From JAIOSM01 sp964593725 (GTDB lineage Bacteria > Desulfobacterota > Desulfobacteria > Desulfobacterales > Desulfobacteraceae), in contig CAZQJS010000011.1 of assembly GCA_964593725.1 (NCBI GenBank), positions 16,211 to 80,210 on the forward strand: a DNA stretch of 64,000 bases, read 5' to 3'. A model generated the notes under the pieces. The model was not told the origin of the DNA and ran no database searches. It saw nothing but the letters and a program-made list of their open reading frames with translations. Both the position numbers and the translations under genes were made by a program. Below are positions 17,421 through 25,871 of this stretch, in pieces (the first letter of the stretch is position 1; each line of letters opens with the position of its first letter).

Positions 17421-18317
17421 TCATCTAACCCTTGCTCCAATGGCACGTATATCGCCATTTTTATCCCTCTTATCTTTAATATCTGTAAATTTTCCAGACC
17501 TTTTTAATAACTTGATCATACCGTTACCCTGCCCGAGCCCAACCTCAAAACACAGGTAACCTCCAGGCATGATGTAGTTTAAACACTTTTTTGTCAATTT
17601 TGATAATATCTTTATGCCAAAGGGCCCTCCGTTAAATGCAAGCTCAGGTTCATGTTTGATAATCTCATGGGGCATGGATTCCAGTTTTCCAGTTGAAATA
17701 TATGGAGGGTTGCAGGTCAAAAGATCTATTTTACCGGATAATCCCTCTTTTTCAAACGGTTCAAGGAGATCGCCTGTTTTGAATTTAACTCTTCCATCAA
17801 GCCCTAAATGAATTGCATTTTTCTTTGCAAGACCTATGGCCTCCCCGGATAAATCAGATGCATACACAATGATGTCACACTCTTTGTATGCAAATGCAAG
17901 TGCAAGATTCCCTGCACCTGTACACACGTCCATGACCAGAATTTTCTTTTTCTCAGTTTTAACTGCAGCAATGTATTCCAATGCCATATTACATAACAAT
18001 TGCGTCTCTTTTCTCGGGATAATTGCATTCTGGTCAGATAAAAATTCAATGCCCATGAACATCTGCCTGCCGGTAAGATAAGATAAAGGTGTGCCGTTGA
18101 GCCTTTTTTCAATCAAAACATCAAGTTTTTTTTTCTGATCAGGGTTAAGTTCCTTTATCTTTCTTTTTAATGCATTTTCAACCGAGCAAGGGACTCCACA
18201 AGCTTTGTGCCATAAAGCATGCAAAGTATTTTCCCTGGTCTCTTCAGGCTTGTCCAGAGGAATATATAACTTTTCAAGTTTTAATAAGTACTCTTTGAAA
18301 ATTTTTAAATTTTCCAT
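17421..18317 (-). CDS. PrmC/HemK-like N5-glutamine methyltransferase family protein
   Basis: A 298-residue methyltransferase built like PrmC. The N-terminal helical domain ends in Gly-Thr-Pro-Leu-Ser-Tyr-Leu-Thr-Gly-Arg-Gln, followed by Ile-Ile-Pro-Arg-Lys-Glu-Thr, where PrmC normally has Pro-Arg-x-Glu-Thr. The SAM loop is Asp-Val-Cys-Thr-Gly-Ala-Gly-Asn, and the diagnostic Asn-Pro-Pro-Tyr-Ile is at about 202. PrmC proper modifies release factors and is normally next to prfA; here the gene lies among glycan genes, 14 bases after an acyl-CoA ligase. It may methylate an amide or amine in the locus product. A true release-factor methylase that moved here is the alternative. Confidence 0.75.
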   Translation of the reverse strand: MENLKIFKEYLLKLEKLYIPLDKPEETRENTLHALWHKACGVPCSVENALKRKIKELNPDQKKKLDVLIEKRLNGTPLSYLTGRQMFMGIEFLSDQNAIIPRKETQLLCNMALEYIAAVKTEKKKILVMDVCTGAGNLALAFAYKECDIIVYASDLSGEAIGLAKKNAIHLGLDGRVKFKTGDLLEPFEKEGLSGKIDLLTCNPPYISTGKLESMPHEIIKHEPELAFNGGPFGIKILSKLTKKCLNYIMPGGYLCFEVGLGQGNGMIKLLKRSGKFTDIKDKRDKNGDIRAIGARVR

Positions 18318-18331
18318 CTCAATGCTATGTT

Positions 18332-19885
18332 CTAACTTAAGTTTTTTTTTGAAATTTTCCCTGAAGATGTTTTTAAAAGCTTTTTTACAAAAACTATCTC
18401 CTTTGGGATCATGAAATTTTCCAATTGGCGGCTGCAGGCTTTTTTTATATCTTTTTCATTAACAGCATATCCTCTCTCTCTTACCACAAAGGCTTTAACA
18501 ATTTCACCAAGTAGATTGTCAAGGACTCCGATAACTGCCACCTCTTTCACACCTTTAATTCCATATATTACATTTTCAACTTCCATTGGACTTACTTTTT
18601 CGCCCCTGGTCTTTATGATATCATCACTTCGCGCTTTAAAATAAAAATAACCATCTTTGTCCATGGTAAAGAGATCCTGGGTGCATAAAACACGATCATT
18701 TGGTATTGAGCTCTTTTTCAGTACTTTTCTGCTCAAATCATCCTTTTTCCAATATCCCTGCATAATATGGGGACCGCGCACATGCAATATACCGGTCTTC
18801 CCGGGAGGAACCTTATCACCTTTCTCAGACAGCAGAAACATTTCAGTCCCGGGTATTGCCTTGCCAACGGATGCACTTTTCTCATCAATGAGTTCCGGCT
18901 CAAGATAACTTATTCTTTTACACTCTGTTATTCCATACATTTTAAATATCAAGGCATTTGGGAAAATCTTTTTTAAACCAGGTATTAAGTCAGGGACAAG
19001 GGCTGCTGCAGTGTTTGTGATCCGTTCAATTGACGGGAACGAAATCTCTTTTCTATCATTCATGGAGATTAATGTCCTGAACATTGTGGGCACACCCGGA
19101 AATACAGTTGCCTTGTTAAGTTTGATTGATTTGACAATAAGGGCTGGAAAAACAAATGATCGTTCAAGTATTAATGTAGCGCCCATTCTCACTGACATGA
19201 GAAGCTGGTATAACCCGTAATCAAATGCCAGTGGAATTGCACACAGAATTCTCTGTTCTTCATCTAACCTTAAATATTCACATATGCTTTCACATGCAAA
19301 TACCATTGCCTGGTGAGTCATCATAACACCTTTGGGATCGCCTGTTGTACCTGAAGTATAAATCAATGCAGCAAGATTTACAGGGATATTATTAATTAAA
19401 GGCAATGTGTAATGTAAAATTTCAAAAATCGAATCATAATGAACAAAGTTTTTCAAACTGCCTGTTTTCCCATTTGCTTTACCAGAAAATATTACCTGGA
19501 GCGATGATAATATATCATCAATAACCGGAACTACCTGCTTTAAAAGGTGTCCATCGGTAATTAAGAATTTTGCACCACTGTCTTTGAGAATGTATTTAAG
19601 TTTTTTGCTCTTTGTTTGTGGATTTATTATATGGAATACACCGCCTGAAATCAGAACAGCATAAATAGAGACACAGCATTGCCATGTATTATCCATATAA
19701 ATACCCACACGACCGCCTTTTTCAAGGCCGTTTGCATTTAAGTAGGATGCAAGTTTTAAAGCTTTTTGTGCAAATTGTCCATAGGTCAATGTTTTATCTG
19801 CTGTTATCAGGGCAGTTTTTTCAGGACAACGGGCTGCCTGTAACAATAAAGGTTCATGTAATAGCCGTATTGTAAAAATTTTCAT
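18332..19885 (-). CDS. AMP-forming acyl-CoA/acyl-ACP ligase, exosortase-locus type
   Basis: A 517-residue member of the ANL superfamily, which activates a carboxylate with ATP and transfers it to CoA or a carrier-protein thiol. The P-loop is Tyr-Thr-Ser-Gly-Thr-Thr-Gly-Asp-Pro-Lys-Gly, followed by Met-Tyr-Gly-Ile-Thr-Glu, then Asp-Asp-Ile-Ile-Lys-Thr-Arg-Gly-Glu-Lys-Val. The adenylation lysine is in Ser-Ser-Gly-Lys-Ile near the C-terminus. It matches the ligases known from type 1 exosortase systems. An acyl carrier protein gene lies 65 bases upstream, making that carrier the likely acceptor. The pyridoxal decarboxylase that often accompanies such ligases is absent here. Confidence 0.85.
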   Translation of the reverse strand: MKIFTIRLLHEPLLLQAARCPEKTALITADKTLTYGQFAQKALKLASYLNANGLEKGGRVGIYMDNTWQCCVSIYAVLISGGVFHIINPQTKSKKLKYILKDSGAKFLITDGHLLKQVVPVIDDILSSLQVIFSGKANGKTGSLKNFVHYDSIFEILHYTLPLINNIPVNLAALIYTSGTTGDPKGVMMTHQAMVFACESICEYLRLDEEQRILCAIPLAFDYGLYQLLMSVRMGATLILERSFVFPALIVKSIKLNKATVFPGVPTMFRTLISMNDRKEISFPSIERITNTAAALVPDLIPGLKKIFPNALIFKMYGITECKRISYLEPELIDEKSASVGKAIPGTEMFLLSEKGDKVPPGKTGILHVRGPHIMQGYWKKDDLSRKVLKKSSIPNDRVLCTQDLFTMDKDGYFYFKARSDDIIKTRGEKVSPMEVENVIYGIKGVKEVAVIGVLDNLLGEIVKAFVVRERGYAVNEKDIKKACSRQLENFMIPKEIVFVKKLLKTSSGKISKKNLS

Positions 19886-19950
19886 GATTCAGGTTCTCAA
19901 TTCACATTTTTCTGTAATCTTTACAGGTATTGATAAATTAATTATCCCTT

Positions 19951-20202
19951 TTATACTGAAACTCCTTTTTTTTTAAGAAAGGATAAAAGGTTATTCACGG
20001 AATCAAGATTCTCCGGGATCATCTCTTCATCTTCAATTGTAATTGAAAATTTTTCTTCAAGAAAAGTAATGAGTTCCAATATCCCGGTGGAATCTATAAT
20101 GCCTTCATCAAGGAATGATATATCATCTGAAAGCCCTTCATCGTCACCAAACATGAAATTTTCAACAATAAAATCAATAATTGTATCTTTAAACTTAGTC
20201 AT
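19951..20202 (-). CDS. Acyl carrier protein
   Basis: An 83-residue acidic carrier protein. The phosphopantetheine site is Ser38 in Ile-Ile-Asp-Ser-Thr-Gly, followed by the helix II pattern Ile-Leu-Glu-Leu-Ile-x-Phe-Leu-Glu-Glu-Lys-Phe and Ile-Pro-Glu-Asn-Leu-Asp-Ser. The Asp-Ser-Thr variant occurs in carrier proteins of specialised ligase systems more than in fatty acid synthesis. A GGAG-AAGGT site stands before the ATG. Placed between the NadE-like gene and the acyl ligase, it probably holds the carboxylate activated by that ligase during transfer or amidation. Confidence 0.85.
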   Translation of the reverse strand: MTKFKDTIIDFIVENFMFGDDEGLSDDISFLDEGIIDSTGILELITFLEEKFSITIEDEEMIPENLDSVNNLLSFLKKKGVSV

Positions 20203-20230
20203 ACCTTCTACTCCATTTATTAATTGTTAA

Positions 20231-21217
20231 CTATTTTTTTATTTCAACGACATCTTTAATGAGCTGTGGCTCCAGATGTTGATAACCTGTAGCTCTGCGC
20301 TTATTATCGATGTCATTGTATACAAATTGAACCTGATCCTGAGTAAGAGATACAAAAGGTGCGATATCCTCCGGCAGGTACCCATGGTTTTTTCCATAAA
20401 GGCAGATATCCATTTTTTTATAGGGTAAAGCAAAATAGAATTCATCCTGGCTCTGGGGTAATGAATAGGTATCAGTGGTCGGAGGTCTGCTGCTTATTTC
20501 CATGGGTATTTTCAAGTACTTTGCAAGCTCATATACCTGGGTTTTATACAGATGCGCAATGGGCTTTATATCAGCTGCTCCGTCGCCTTGTTTCACAAAA
20601 AACCCCTGGTCATATTCAAGGCGGTTAGGTGTCCCTGCAACTGCAAAGTTTAATCTGTCAGCATGGTAATACTCAAGAACTTTACGAACACGCTGCTTAA
20701 AATTTGTAGATGCGACTATCTCCAGGTATGCCTTGAGAGGCAGGATCTTTTTAATAAGCTTTTTATCAGGGCTTTCCGCCACCAGAGAAAACATACTGAA
20801 ACGTTTCTCTTCCATTATACCAGATATGACAATCTTGGATTTCCAGTCAGAACCATATTCCGGTATAATGGATTTTACAGCAGCATCATATCTCTTATAA
20901 AAATTAAATCCTTCAAGAATGCATGAGATATCTTCATGCACTGTACTGATACCAAGATGATCTGCAATGAGAGTGCTTAGAAAAAGAGTGTCAGAAGCTG
21001 AATGACGTTCCGGCATTTCAAGCCCAAACACCCTTGAAGGACCAAGCGCTTTAACTGCAAGTGCTGCTGTAACACTGCTGTCAATGCCGCCGGAAAGACC
21101 AAGCACAAGGCCCCTGCGCTTTAATTTATATCTCATTATTTTTTTTATGGCATTAACAATCAGACAGGTTTCCTGTTCTGCATCAATTTTTAATAAATCA
21201 ATTGTAAATTTTTTCAT
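20231..21217 (-). CDS. NAD synthase (NadE)-like ammonia-dependent amidase
   Basis: A 328-residue ATP-pyrophosphatase of the NadE family without the N-terminal glutaminase domain. The PP-loop is Leu-Ser-Gly-Gly-Ile-Asp-Ser-Ser at 41-48. Ala-Gly-Thr-Pro-Asn-Arg-Leu-Glu and Lys-Gln-Gly-Asp-Gly-Ala-Ala-Asp are further family motifs. After these the usual NadE substrate loop (Pro-Pro-Ser-Ala-x-Leu-Trp-x-Gly-Gln-Thr-Asp) is replaced by Pro-Pro-Thr-Thr-Asp-Thr-Tyr-Ser-Leu-Pro-Gln-Ser-Gln-Asp. It may adenylate and amidate a carboxylate other than nicotinate adenine dinucleotide. It lies 4 bases from an AsnB-like gene that could supply ammonia. A housekeeping NadE is the alternative. Confidence 0.75.
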   Translation of the reverse strand: MKKFTIDLLKIDAEQETCLIVNAIKKIMRYKLKRRGLVLGLSGGIDSSVTAALAVKALGPSRVFGLEMPERHSASDTLFLSTLIADHLGISTVHEDISCILEGFNFYKRYDAAVKSIIPEYGSDWKSKIVISGIMEEKRFSMFSLVAESPDKKLIKKILPLKAYLEIVASTNFKQRVRKVLEYYHADRLNFAVAGTPNRLEYDQGFFVKQGDGAADIKPIAHLYKTQVYELAKYLKIPMEISSRPPTTDTYSLPQSQDEFYFALPYKKMDICLYGKNHGYLPEDIAPFVSLTQDQVQFVYNDIDNKRRATGYQHLEPQLIKDVVEIKK

Positions 21218-21221
21218 AATA

Positions 21222-23207
21222 TCAATCCTTTTGTATTACTTTGTCAGGTTCTTTTATTCCCACATGGATATTATTAAAGTTTTCTATAAATTTCTCATGG
21301 ATTAATTGAGTTGAAAATATTCCAACAATAGCCATATTTTCAGATTCGCTGGCCAATGTTTTTTTATTTGCAATGCATTTTTTAAATAGATTTGCAACTT
21401 TTTTCTGATTAAAAATCCCTGTATCTTTTAAACTTTGTTTTGTAACAAACTTATCAATCGCACCATTGTTAATTCTGTGGGAAAAAGCCTGACTTATTGG
21501 CGCCCTGTAAGGCTGTTTAGGACGGTTCCATATAATTTCAGGAAGGTCGTCCTTAAAAGCCATCTTTAATATATATTTCTCATTAAGCCCATTGATTTTC
21601 CAGAATGGTGGCAGCTTTGCTGCAAAATCAATTATTCTATGATCTAAAAAAGGCAGACGTAATTCAACGGAATTTGCCATTGCCACCCTGTCCCCCTGGG
21701 AAGACAAAAGATAATTGGACATGAAAATACTCATCTCAAGCCACTGGGTCCGGGAAAAAAGATCGCGCTTATCAAACCCCTCTGGCATTTCTTTTAAAAT
21801 TTCTTCTAAAGGGTCACTGTCTTTAATCTCTTTTAGTATGTCTTTGTTGAAAAAAATTTTACATCGTCTGGAATTGTTCCAACGTTTTCTATGGGACATT
21901 AACGGATCCAGCAGGTCATCTCTGGTAACTGAAAAAAATTTCTGTAAAAATGCTTTGCCCCTGGATGAATTTTTAAAAATGTATGGATATAACTTTTCAA
22001 GCAGCAAAGGGCGGTATTTAGAATCTGGATGACGTGCCCAGAACGCTCTGATCTTTGCTTCCTTATAGATATTATACCCTCCAAACACCTCATCTGCGCC
22101 TTCACCTGTCAGAACAACTTTAAACTCATTTTTCCTTACGAGCCTTGAAAGCATATAAAGTGGTACAGGGCTTGTCCGCAATATAGGTTTTTCACAATGC
22201 CATATAACATCGGCAAAAGAATTTTTCACATCAGAATTTGTTATTAAGGTCTGGCAATGATCAGTTGCAAGGAATTCAGTCATATGTTTCTGATAAACGC
22301 TTTCGTCAAAGGTTTTTTCTTCAAACCCAAGAGAGAAAGTTTTCAGTCTGTTATTGAATTTTCTGGCAATAATTGAGGTGATAATCGATGAATCAAGCCC
22401 CCCTGAAAGGTATGCACCCACTGGAACATCTGCACGCAGCCTCAATTGAACTGCATCCTGCACAAGCCTTTTTAATTCCCAGGCCGCTTCTTCCTGTGTA
22501 CCTGTCCACATGCCGGAATCTGAATAGTATGGAAGAGTCCAGTATGGTATCTGACTATCATGCCCCTTTCCACCTTTGATGATCATATAATGCCCGGGGC
22601 AAAGCTCATTTATACCTTTGAAAATTGTACGCCGGCCAAGGGTGGTCCAGCATGTAAAAACCTGATTCAGGGATATGTGGTCAATCTTTCTTGAAACATC
22701 ACAATCCATAAATAAAGCTTTGATCTCAGATGCAAACAGAAATTTACTACCCTCAGTTGTATAATACAAAGGGCAGATTCCAACACGATCCCTTGCAAGG
22801 AAAAGTTCTTTTTCCTTTGGATTCCAGATGGCAAATGCAAATTGGCCGTTTAACATTGAAAGTGCCTTTGGACCTGTTTCTTCATATAGATGTAAAACAA
22901 CCTCAGTATCTGTTTCAGTTTTGAATTCATGGCCTTTTTTTTCAAGAAATTCCTTAAGTTCAATATAATTAAAAACCTCTCCATTATAGACTATCCAGAG
23001 CGTACCATCTCTGTTTGAAATCGGCTGGATTCCTCTTTCAAGGCCGATTATGCCAAGGCGTGAATGCCCAAGATGGATATCAGGATCACGATATACTCCG
23101 CTTTGTTCAGGTCCTCTGTGATTTAGGATTGCAATCATTTTCAGACAGATATCATTTGGGATCTTTTTGTGATCAAACAGATTTAGAATTCCTGCAATGC
23201 CGCACAT
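21222..23207 (-). CDS. Glutamine-dependent asparagine synthase-like amidotransferase, exosortase-locus type
   Basis: A 661-residue two-domain enzyme. The class II glutaminase begins Met-Cys-Gly-Ile-Ala-Gly with Cys2 as nucleophile, followed by His-Arg-Gly-Pro-Glu and Tyr-Asn-Gly-Glu-Val. The synthetase domain carries the PP-loop Ser-Gly-Gly-Leu-Asp-Ser-Ser and the Gly-Glu-Gly-Ala-Asp-Glu motif. It is similar in length and layout to amidotransferase 1 of exosortase A systems. Ammonia from glutamine would be passed to an activated carboxyl, either in this protein or by cooperation with the adjacent NadE-like enzyme. It is likely to amidate a uronic acid or similar group rather than aspartate. 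Confidence 0.85.
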   Translation of the reverse strand: MCGIAGILNLFDHKKIPNDICLKMIAILNHRGPEQSGVYRDPDIHLGHSRLGIIGLERGIQPISNRDGTLWIVYNGEVFNYIELKEFLEKKGHEFKTETDTEVVLHLYEETGPKALSMLNGQFAFAIWNPKEKELFLARDRVGICPLYYTTEGSKFLFASEIKALFMDCDVSRKIDHISLNQVFTCWTTLGRRTIFKGINELCPGHYMIIKGGKGHDSQIPYWTLPYYSDSGMWTGTQEEAAWELKRLVQDAVQLRLRADVPVGAYLSGGLDSSIITSIIARKFNNRLKTFSLGFEEKTFDESVYQKHMTEFLATDHCQTLITNSDVKNSFADVIWHCEKPILRTSPVPLYMLSRLVRKNEFKVVLTGEGADEVFGGYNIYKEAKIRAFWARHPDSKYRPLLLEKLYPYIFKNSSRGKAFLQKFFSVTRDDLLDPLMSHRKRWNNSRRCKIFFNKDILKEIKDSDPLEEILKEMPEGFDKRDLFSRTQWLEMSIFMSNYLLSSQGDRVAMANSVELRLPFLDHRIIDFAAKLPPFWKINGLNEKYILKMAFKDDLPEIIWNRPKQPYRAPISQAFSHRINNGAIDKFVTKQSLKDTGIFNQKKVANLFKKCIANKKTLASESENMAIVGIFSTQLIHEKFIENFNNIHVGIKEPDKVIQKD

Positions 23208-23249
23208 AATATCTCACTTAAAAATTCAGCCTGCTGTTTCAAGCAAGCC

Positions 23250-23888
23250 CTATAAATATTCCATGATGTATGGGTATAGATCTGTTATGAATTCAGATAA
23301 AACTTGACTTGAATACTCATCACTCACCATTGGAGTTGACACTCTTATTAAAACACCGCTTTTTGATCTGCCGATTAATTTTGTCCCTGCAAGTTTAAAT
23401 CTCAGTTTGAAATAACTATTGTCGAGAAAATCACCACATTTATAAAAATAGTAAATTAACAGCCTTGAACCGTTATTCTTCAGTAAAAGTGCGTTCACCT
23501 TAAATTTCAGATCTTTTTTTTTATTTGTTAAAACAATGGTCCTGACTCTCTTTTTTATGGCAATACCTTTACCTGCAAGGCATGCCTCCGGGGTATGAAA
23601 ATCAACTTTAGTTTCAGGGTAGTAAATCAAAGAGAGAAATACCCGTCTCTCTCCTGATCTGTATATTCTGTGTACAATTGCCCTTGTTTCCAGAATATTA
23701 TAAATTTTTTCTTTAAGGATGATATCATAACCCTGCCACTTATTAATTATTTTTGGAATTTTTTTTACCGCGTCTGTTCCTTTATTCTGCTTATAAAAAG
23801 GGTTATAGCCTAATATATTAACAAACACTGAAGTGACAAATACCATTATAATGAGTAAAAAATACCTATGTTGTATTTGCGCCATCAT
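23250..23888 (-). CDS. EpsI family protein (DUF3485), separate from exosortase
   Basis: A 212-residue protein with an N-terminal hydrophobic segment at about 8-27 and the rest periplasmic. The DUF3485/EpsI pattern is visible: Trp-Gln-Gly-Tyr-Asp near 53, Arg-Ile-Tyr-Arg near 75, and His-Thr-Pro-Glu-Ala-Cys-Leu-Ala-Gly-Lys-Gly-Ile, the most conserved block of the family. Such proteins are found next to or fused to exosortases and are needed for polymer production in methanolan-type loci, though their biochemical role is unknown. Here it is a separate gene 10 bases after the exosortase. Confidence 0.83.
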   Translation of the reverse strand: MMAQIQHRYFLLIIMVFVTSVFVNILGYNPFYKQNKGTDAVKKIPKIINKWQGYDIILKEKIYNILETRAIVHRIYRSGERRVFLSLIYYPETKVDFHTPEACLAGKGIAIKKRVRTIVLTNKKKDLKFKVNALLLKNNGSRLLIYYFYKCGDFLDNSYFKLRFKLAGTKLIGRSKSGVLIRVSTPMVSDEYSSQVLSEFITDLYPYIMEYL

Positions 23889-23898
23889 TTAATTAGAT

Positions 23899-24726
23899 TT
23901 AAGTCTCTAAAAATTTCCCTGTTATAAATAATAGAATCATACCTATCACAAAAACAAATATACCGCTCAACATATGAATTAAAGTGCCTGGAGATGCTGA
24001 ATCTATTCCAAACCAGGTTGATATAAGAATTAATATTGAAACCCGGATAAAGTTTGAAAAAACAGCTATTGGTATGGCACAGAGAAACAGAAAGAATTTT
24101 CTTATTATTGTGCTGTTTACCATGTGGGCCAGAATCGCTCCCAGAGCAAGAAAACTTATTAAAGACCTGAGCCCGCTGCAAGGACTTCCTATAACTAAAA
24201 TTCCGGATGGTATGGTAATATAAAACCCCTCTCTAAAGACTGGTATACCAAACATACTGACTATTCCGGCTGCCACTTCGGCAACAATAAGTTTTAAAGG
24301 AAAAGAGAGTGTTTGCAATAGTGCAAGTGGTAATGGAATCATGAAGACTAAGAACACCAGAGGAAAGGCTATCATCTTTATCCTTTTCCATCCAAACAGA
24401 AAAAGATATGCTCCCATGACAAGGAAGACAATTGAAAAACCGGAAATAGAATAGATATAAACTATAGTTCCAAGAAGATGAAGTAATAGTGATAATATAA
24501 AAATCAATAAACCCCAAACTGATGATTCAGGCTCTATCTGTGCCAGCTCTCTTCTCTTTTGCCATATCAGATATCCGGCTATAAGCGGTATTAGAAAACC
24601 ATGGGAATAATATGAATTACAGGAGGCACATCTTGTATACCACCACACAATTGTCCCATGGTAACATGCAGTGCAGGATATAAGAAATAAAGGTAATAGG
24701 TAAAAATGAATATTTGCTTTTTTCAT
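23899..24726 (-). CDS. Exosortase (EpsH/XrtA-like transpeptidase)
   Basis: An eight-helix integral membrane protein of 275 residues using the ATG at 24724-24726, which overlaps the stop of the preceding GT2 gene as ATGA; a longer start at 24780 lies inside that gene. The catalytic triad of the exosortase/archaeosortase family is present: Cys183 in Ser-Pro-Cys-Ser-Gly-Leu-Arg, Arg228 in Phe-Ser-Asn-Phe-Ile-Arg, and His251 in Leu-Ile-His-Met-Leu-Ser-Gly. It should cut C-terminal PEP-CTERM-type sorting tails and hand the protein to another carrier at the outer membrane leaflet. No substrate tail was found among complete genes in this window. Confidence 0.88.
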   Translation of the reverse strand: MKKANIHFYLLPLFLISCTACYHGTIVWWYTRCASCNSYYSHGFLIPLIAGYLIWQKRRELAQIEPESSVWGLLIFILSLLLHLLGTIVYIYSISGFSIVFLVMGAYLFLFGWKRIKMIAFPLVFLVFMIPLPLALLQTLSFPLKLIVAEVAAGIVSMFGIPVFREGFYITIPSGILVIGSPCSGLRSLISFLALGAILAHMVNSTIIRKFFLFLCAIPIAVFSNFIRVSILILISTWFGIDSASPGTLIHMLSGIFVFVIGMILLFITGKFLET

Positions 24727-25871
24727 CGTTTGGAAGGTTCCCAGAATGTCCTTTTCTCGCCTTTGAGCAGCTTGAACCATGCAATTAGAATTGAAAGATT
24801 AACAATGGAAAAATAATAAGGTATTGTTAATATTTTTACCTTTAAAAATTTATCTTTGCTTGCTGCATAATGATGCAGGACAGCAGTACCATAAAAAAGC
24901 AACTGCACTATAAAAGTAAAAAAATAAAAAACAGAACTTAAGACAAGACTTAAATTGGAAATAAAATTAATTATTAAAAAAAACGGCACCATCCAGCGGC
25001 ACAGTTTATGACTGAAAATCTGCCAGGAGAACATACCATACCTGAAAGGATTCAAAACATAAAAACTTCTTGAAAAAACTAAAAGGCCCCTTAAAACCGT
25101 TCTTACTTTCCTTGCAAACTCTTTTTTCTCATTGGTAATATTTTTATAATACCCTATACTTTCAGGGTCTGATATCCCGATCAGTCCTTTTTTAATTGAA
25201 TTTAACAGAGTATTAAAATCACTTTGCAGATCATCTGCCCATTCGCTGCATACATCACTCCTGGCAGCAAAAAAAGACCCGCTGAGCCCTACCAGGGTAT
25301 TCACCCGTGACTCAAGCTGTCTTAAAAACATTTCATATCTTACATATGCACCTTCTCCGCTGATATGACCATCTGATTCAATAAATCTGTCCTCGCTGCT
25401 CACACAGCCGATTCCAGGGTCACTAAAATTTTTTACAATCTTTAATATGCCGTCTTTTTCAAGGATTGTAGACACATCGGAAAATACAAGTATATCATTT
25501 TTTGACTTTGATACTGCCAATCCCTGTGCACCTTCCTTTCCCATTCTGGTCTGTACCCTGATCAATTTCACACCCTGATTCTCAAATGATTTCACAATAT
25601 CATCTGTATTGTCACAGGAACAATCAGAAGCTACAATAATTTCAAGTTTATCCTCTGGATAGTTAAGGTTAAGGGTTGCTTCAATTTTTTTTTTGATATT
25701 TTTCTCTTCGTTATATGCTGTTATAATAAAACTTACAGAGGGTATTTCAGTTGACATTTTTCTCTCCTTTTTATCTGCTCCTTTAAACTGAGCAAAAATA
25801 AAAAGAATAAAAGGATAGCCAAAATAAGTATAGATAATTAAAAGCAATGATAACCAGAATAATTTCTCCAT
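24723..25871 (-). CDS. Family 2 glycosyltransferase, membrane-bound
   Basis: A 382-residue GT-A enzyme. A transmembrane helix at about 4-25 precedes the catalytic domain, which opens with Pro-Ser-Val-Ser-Phe-Ile-Ile-Thr-Ala-Tyr-Asn-Glu-Glu and continues with Ile-Val-Ala-Ser-Asp-Cys-Ser and Ile-Leu-Val-Phe-Ser-Asp-Val-Ser for nucleotide-sugar and metal binding. Two or three C-terminal helices at about 290-375 complete the membrane part, as in other locus-type GT2 enzymes. Gene ends overlap both neighbours by 1-4 bases (the exosortase start and the aminotransferase stop), so translation is coupled. Confidence 0.85.
   Translation of the reverse strand: MEKLFWLSLLLIIYTYFGYPFILFIFAQFKGADKKERKMSTEIPSVSFIITAYNEEKNIKKKIEATLNLNYPEDKLEIIVASDCSCDNTDDIVKSFENQGVKLIRVQTRMGKEGAQGLAVSKSKNDILVFSDVSTILEKDGILKIVKNFSDPGIGCVSSEDRFIESDGHISGEGAYVRYEMFLRQLESRVNTLVGLSGSFFAARSDVCSEWADDLQSDFNTLLNSIKKGLIGISDPESIGYYKNITNEKKEFARKVRTVLRGLLVFSRSFYVLNPFRYGMFSWQIFSHKLCRWMVPFFLIINFISNLSLVLSSVFYFFTFIVQLLFYGTAVLHHYAASKDKFLKVKILTIPYYFSIVNLSILIAWFKLLKGEKRTFWEPSKR

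Noticed and set aside
24727..24780. Longer exosortase start at 24780
   Set aside because: It would add 18 polar residues and lie inside the GT2 gene; the ATGA overlap at 24723-24726 is a normal coupled start.
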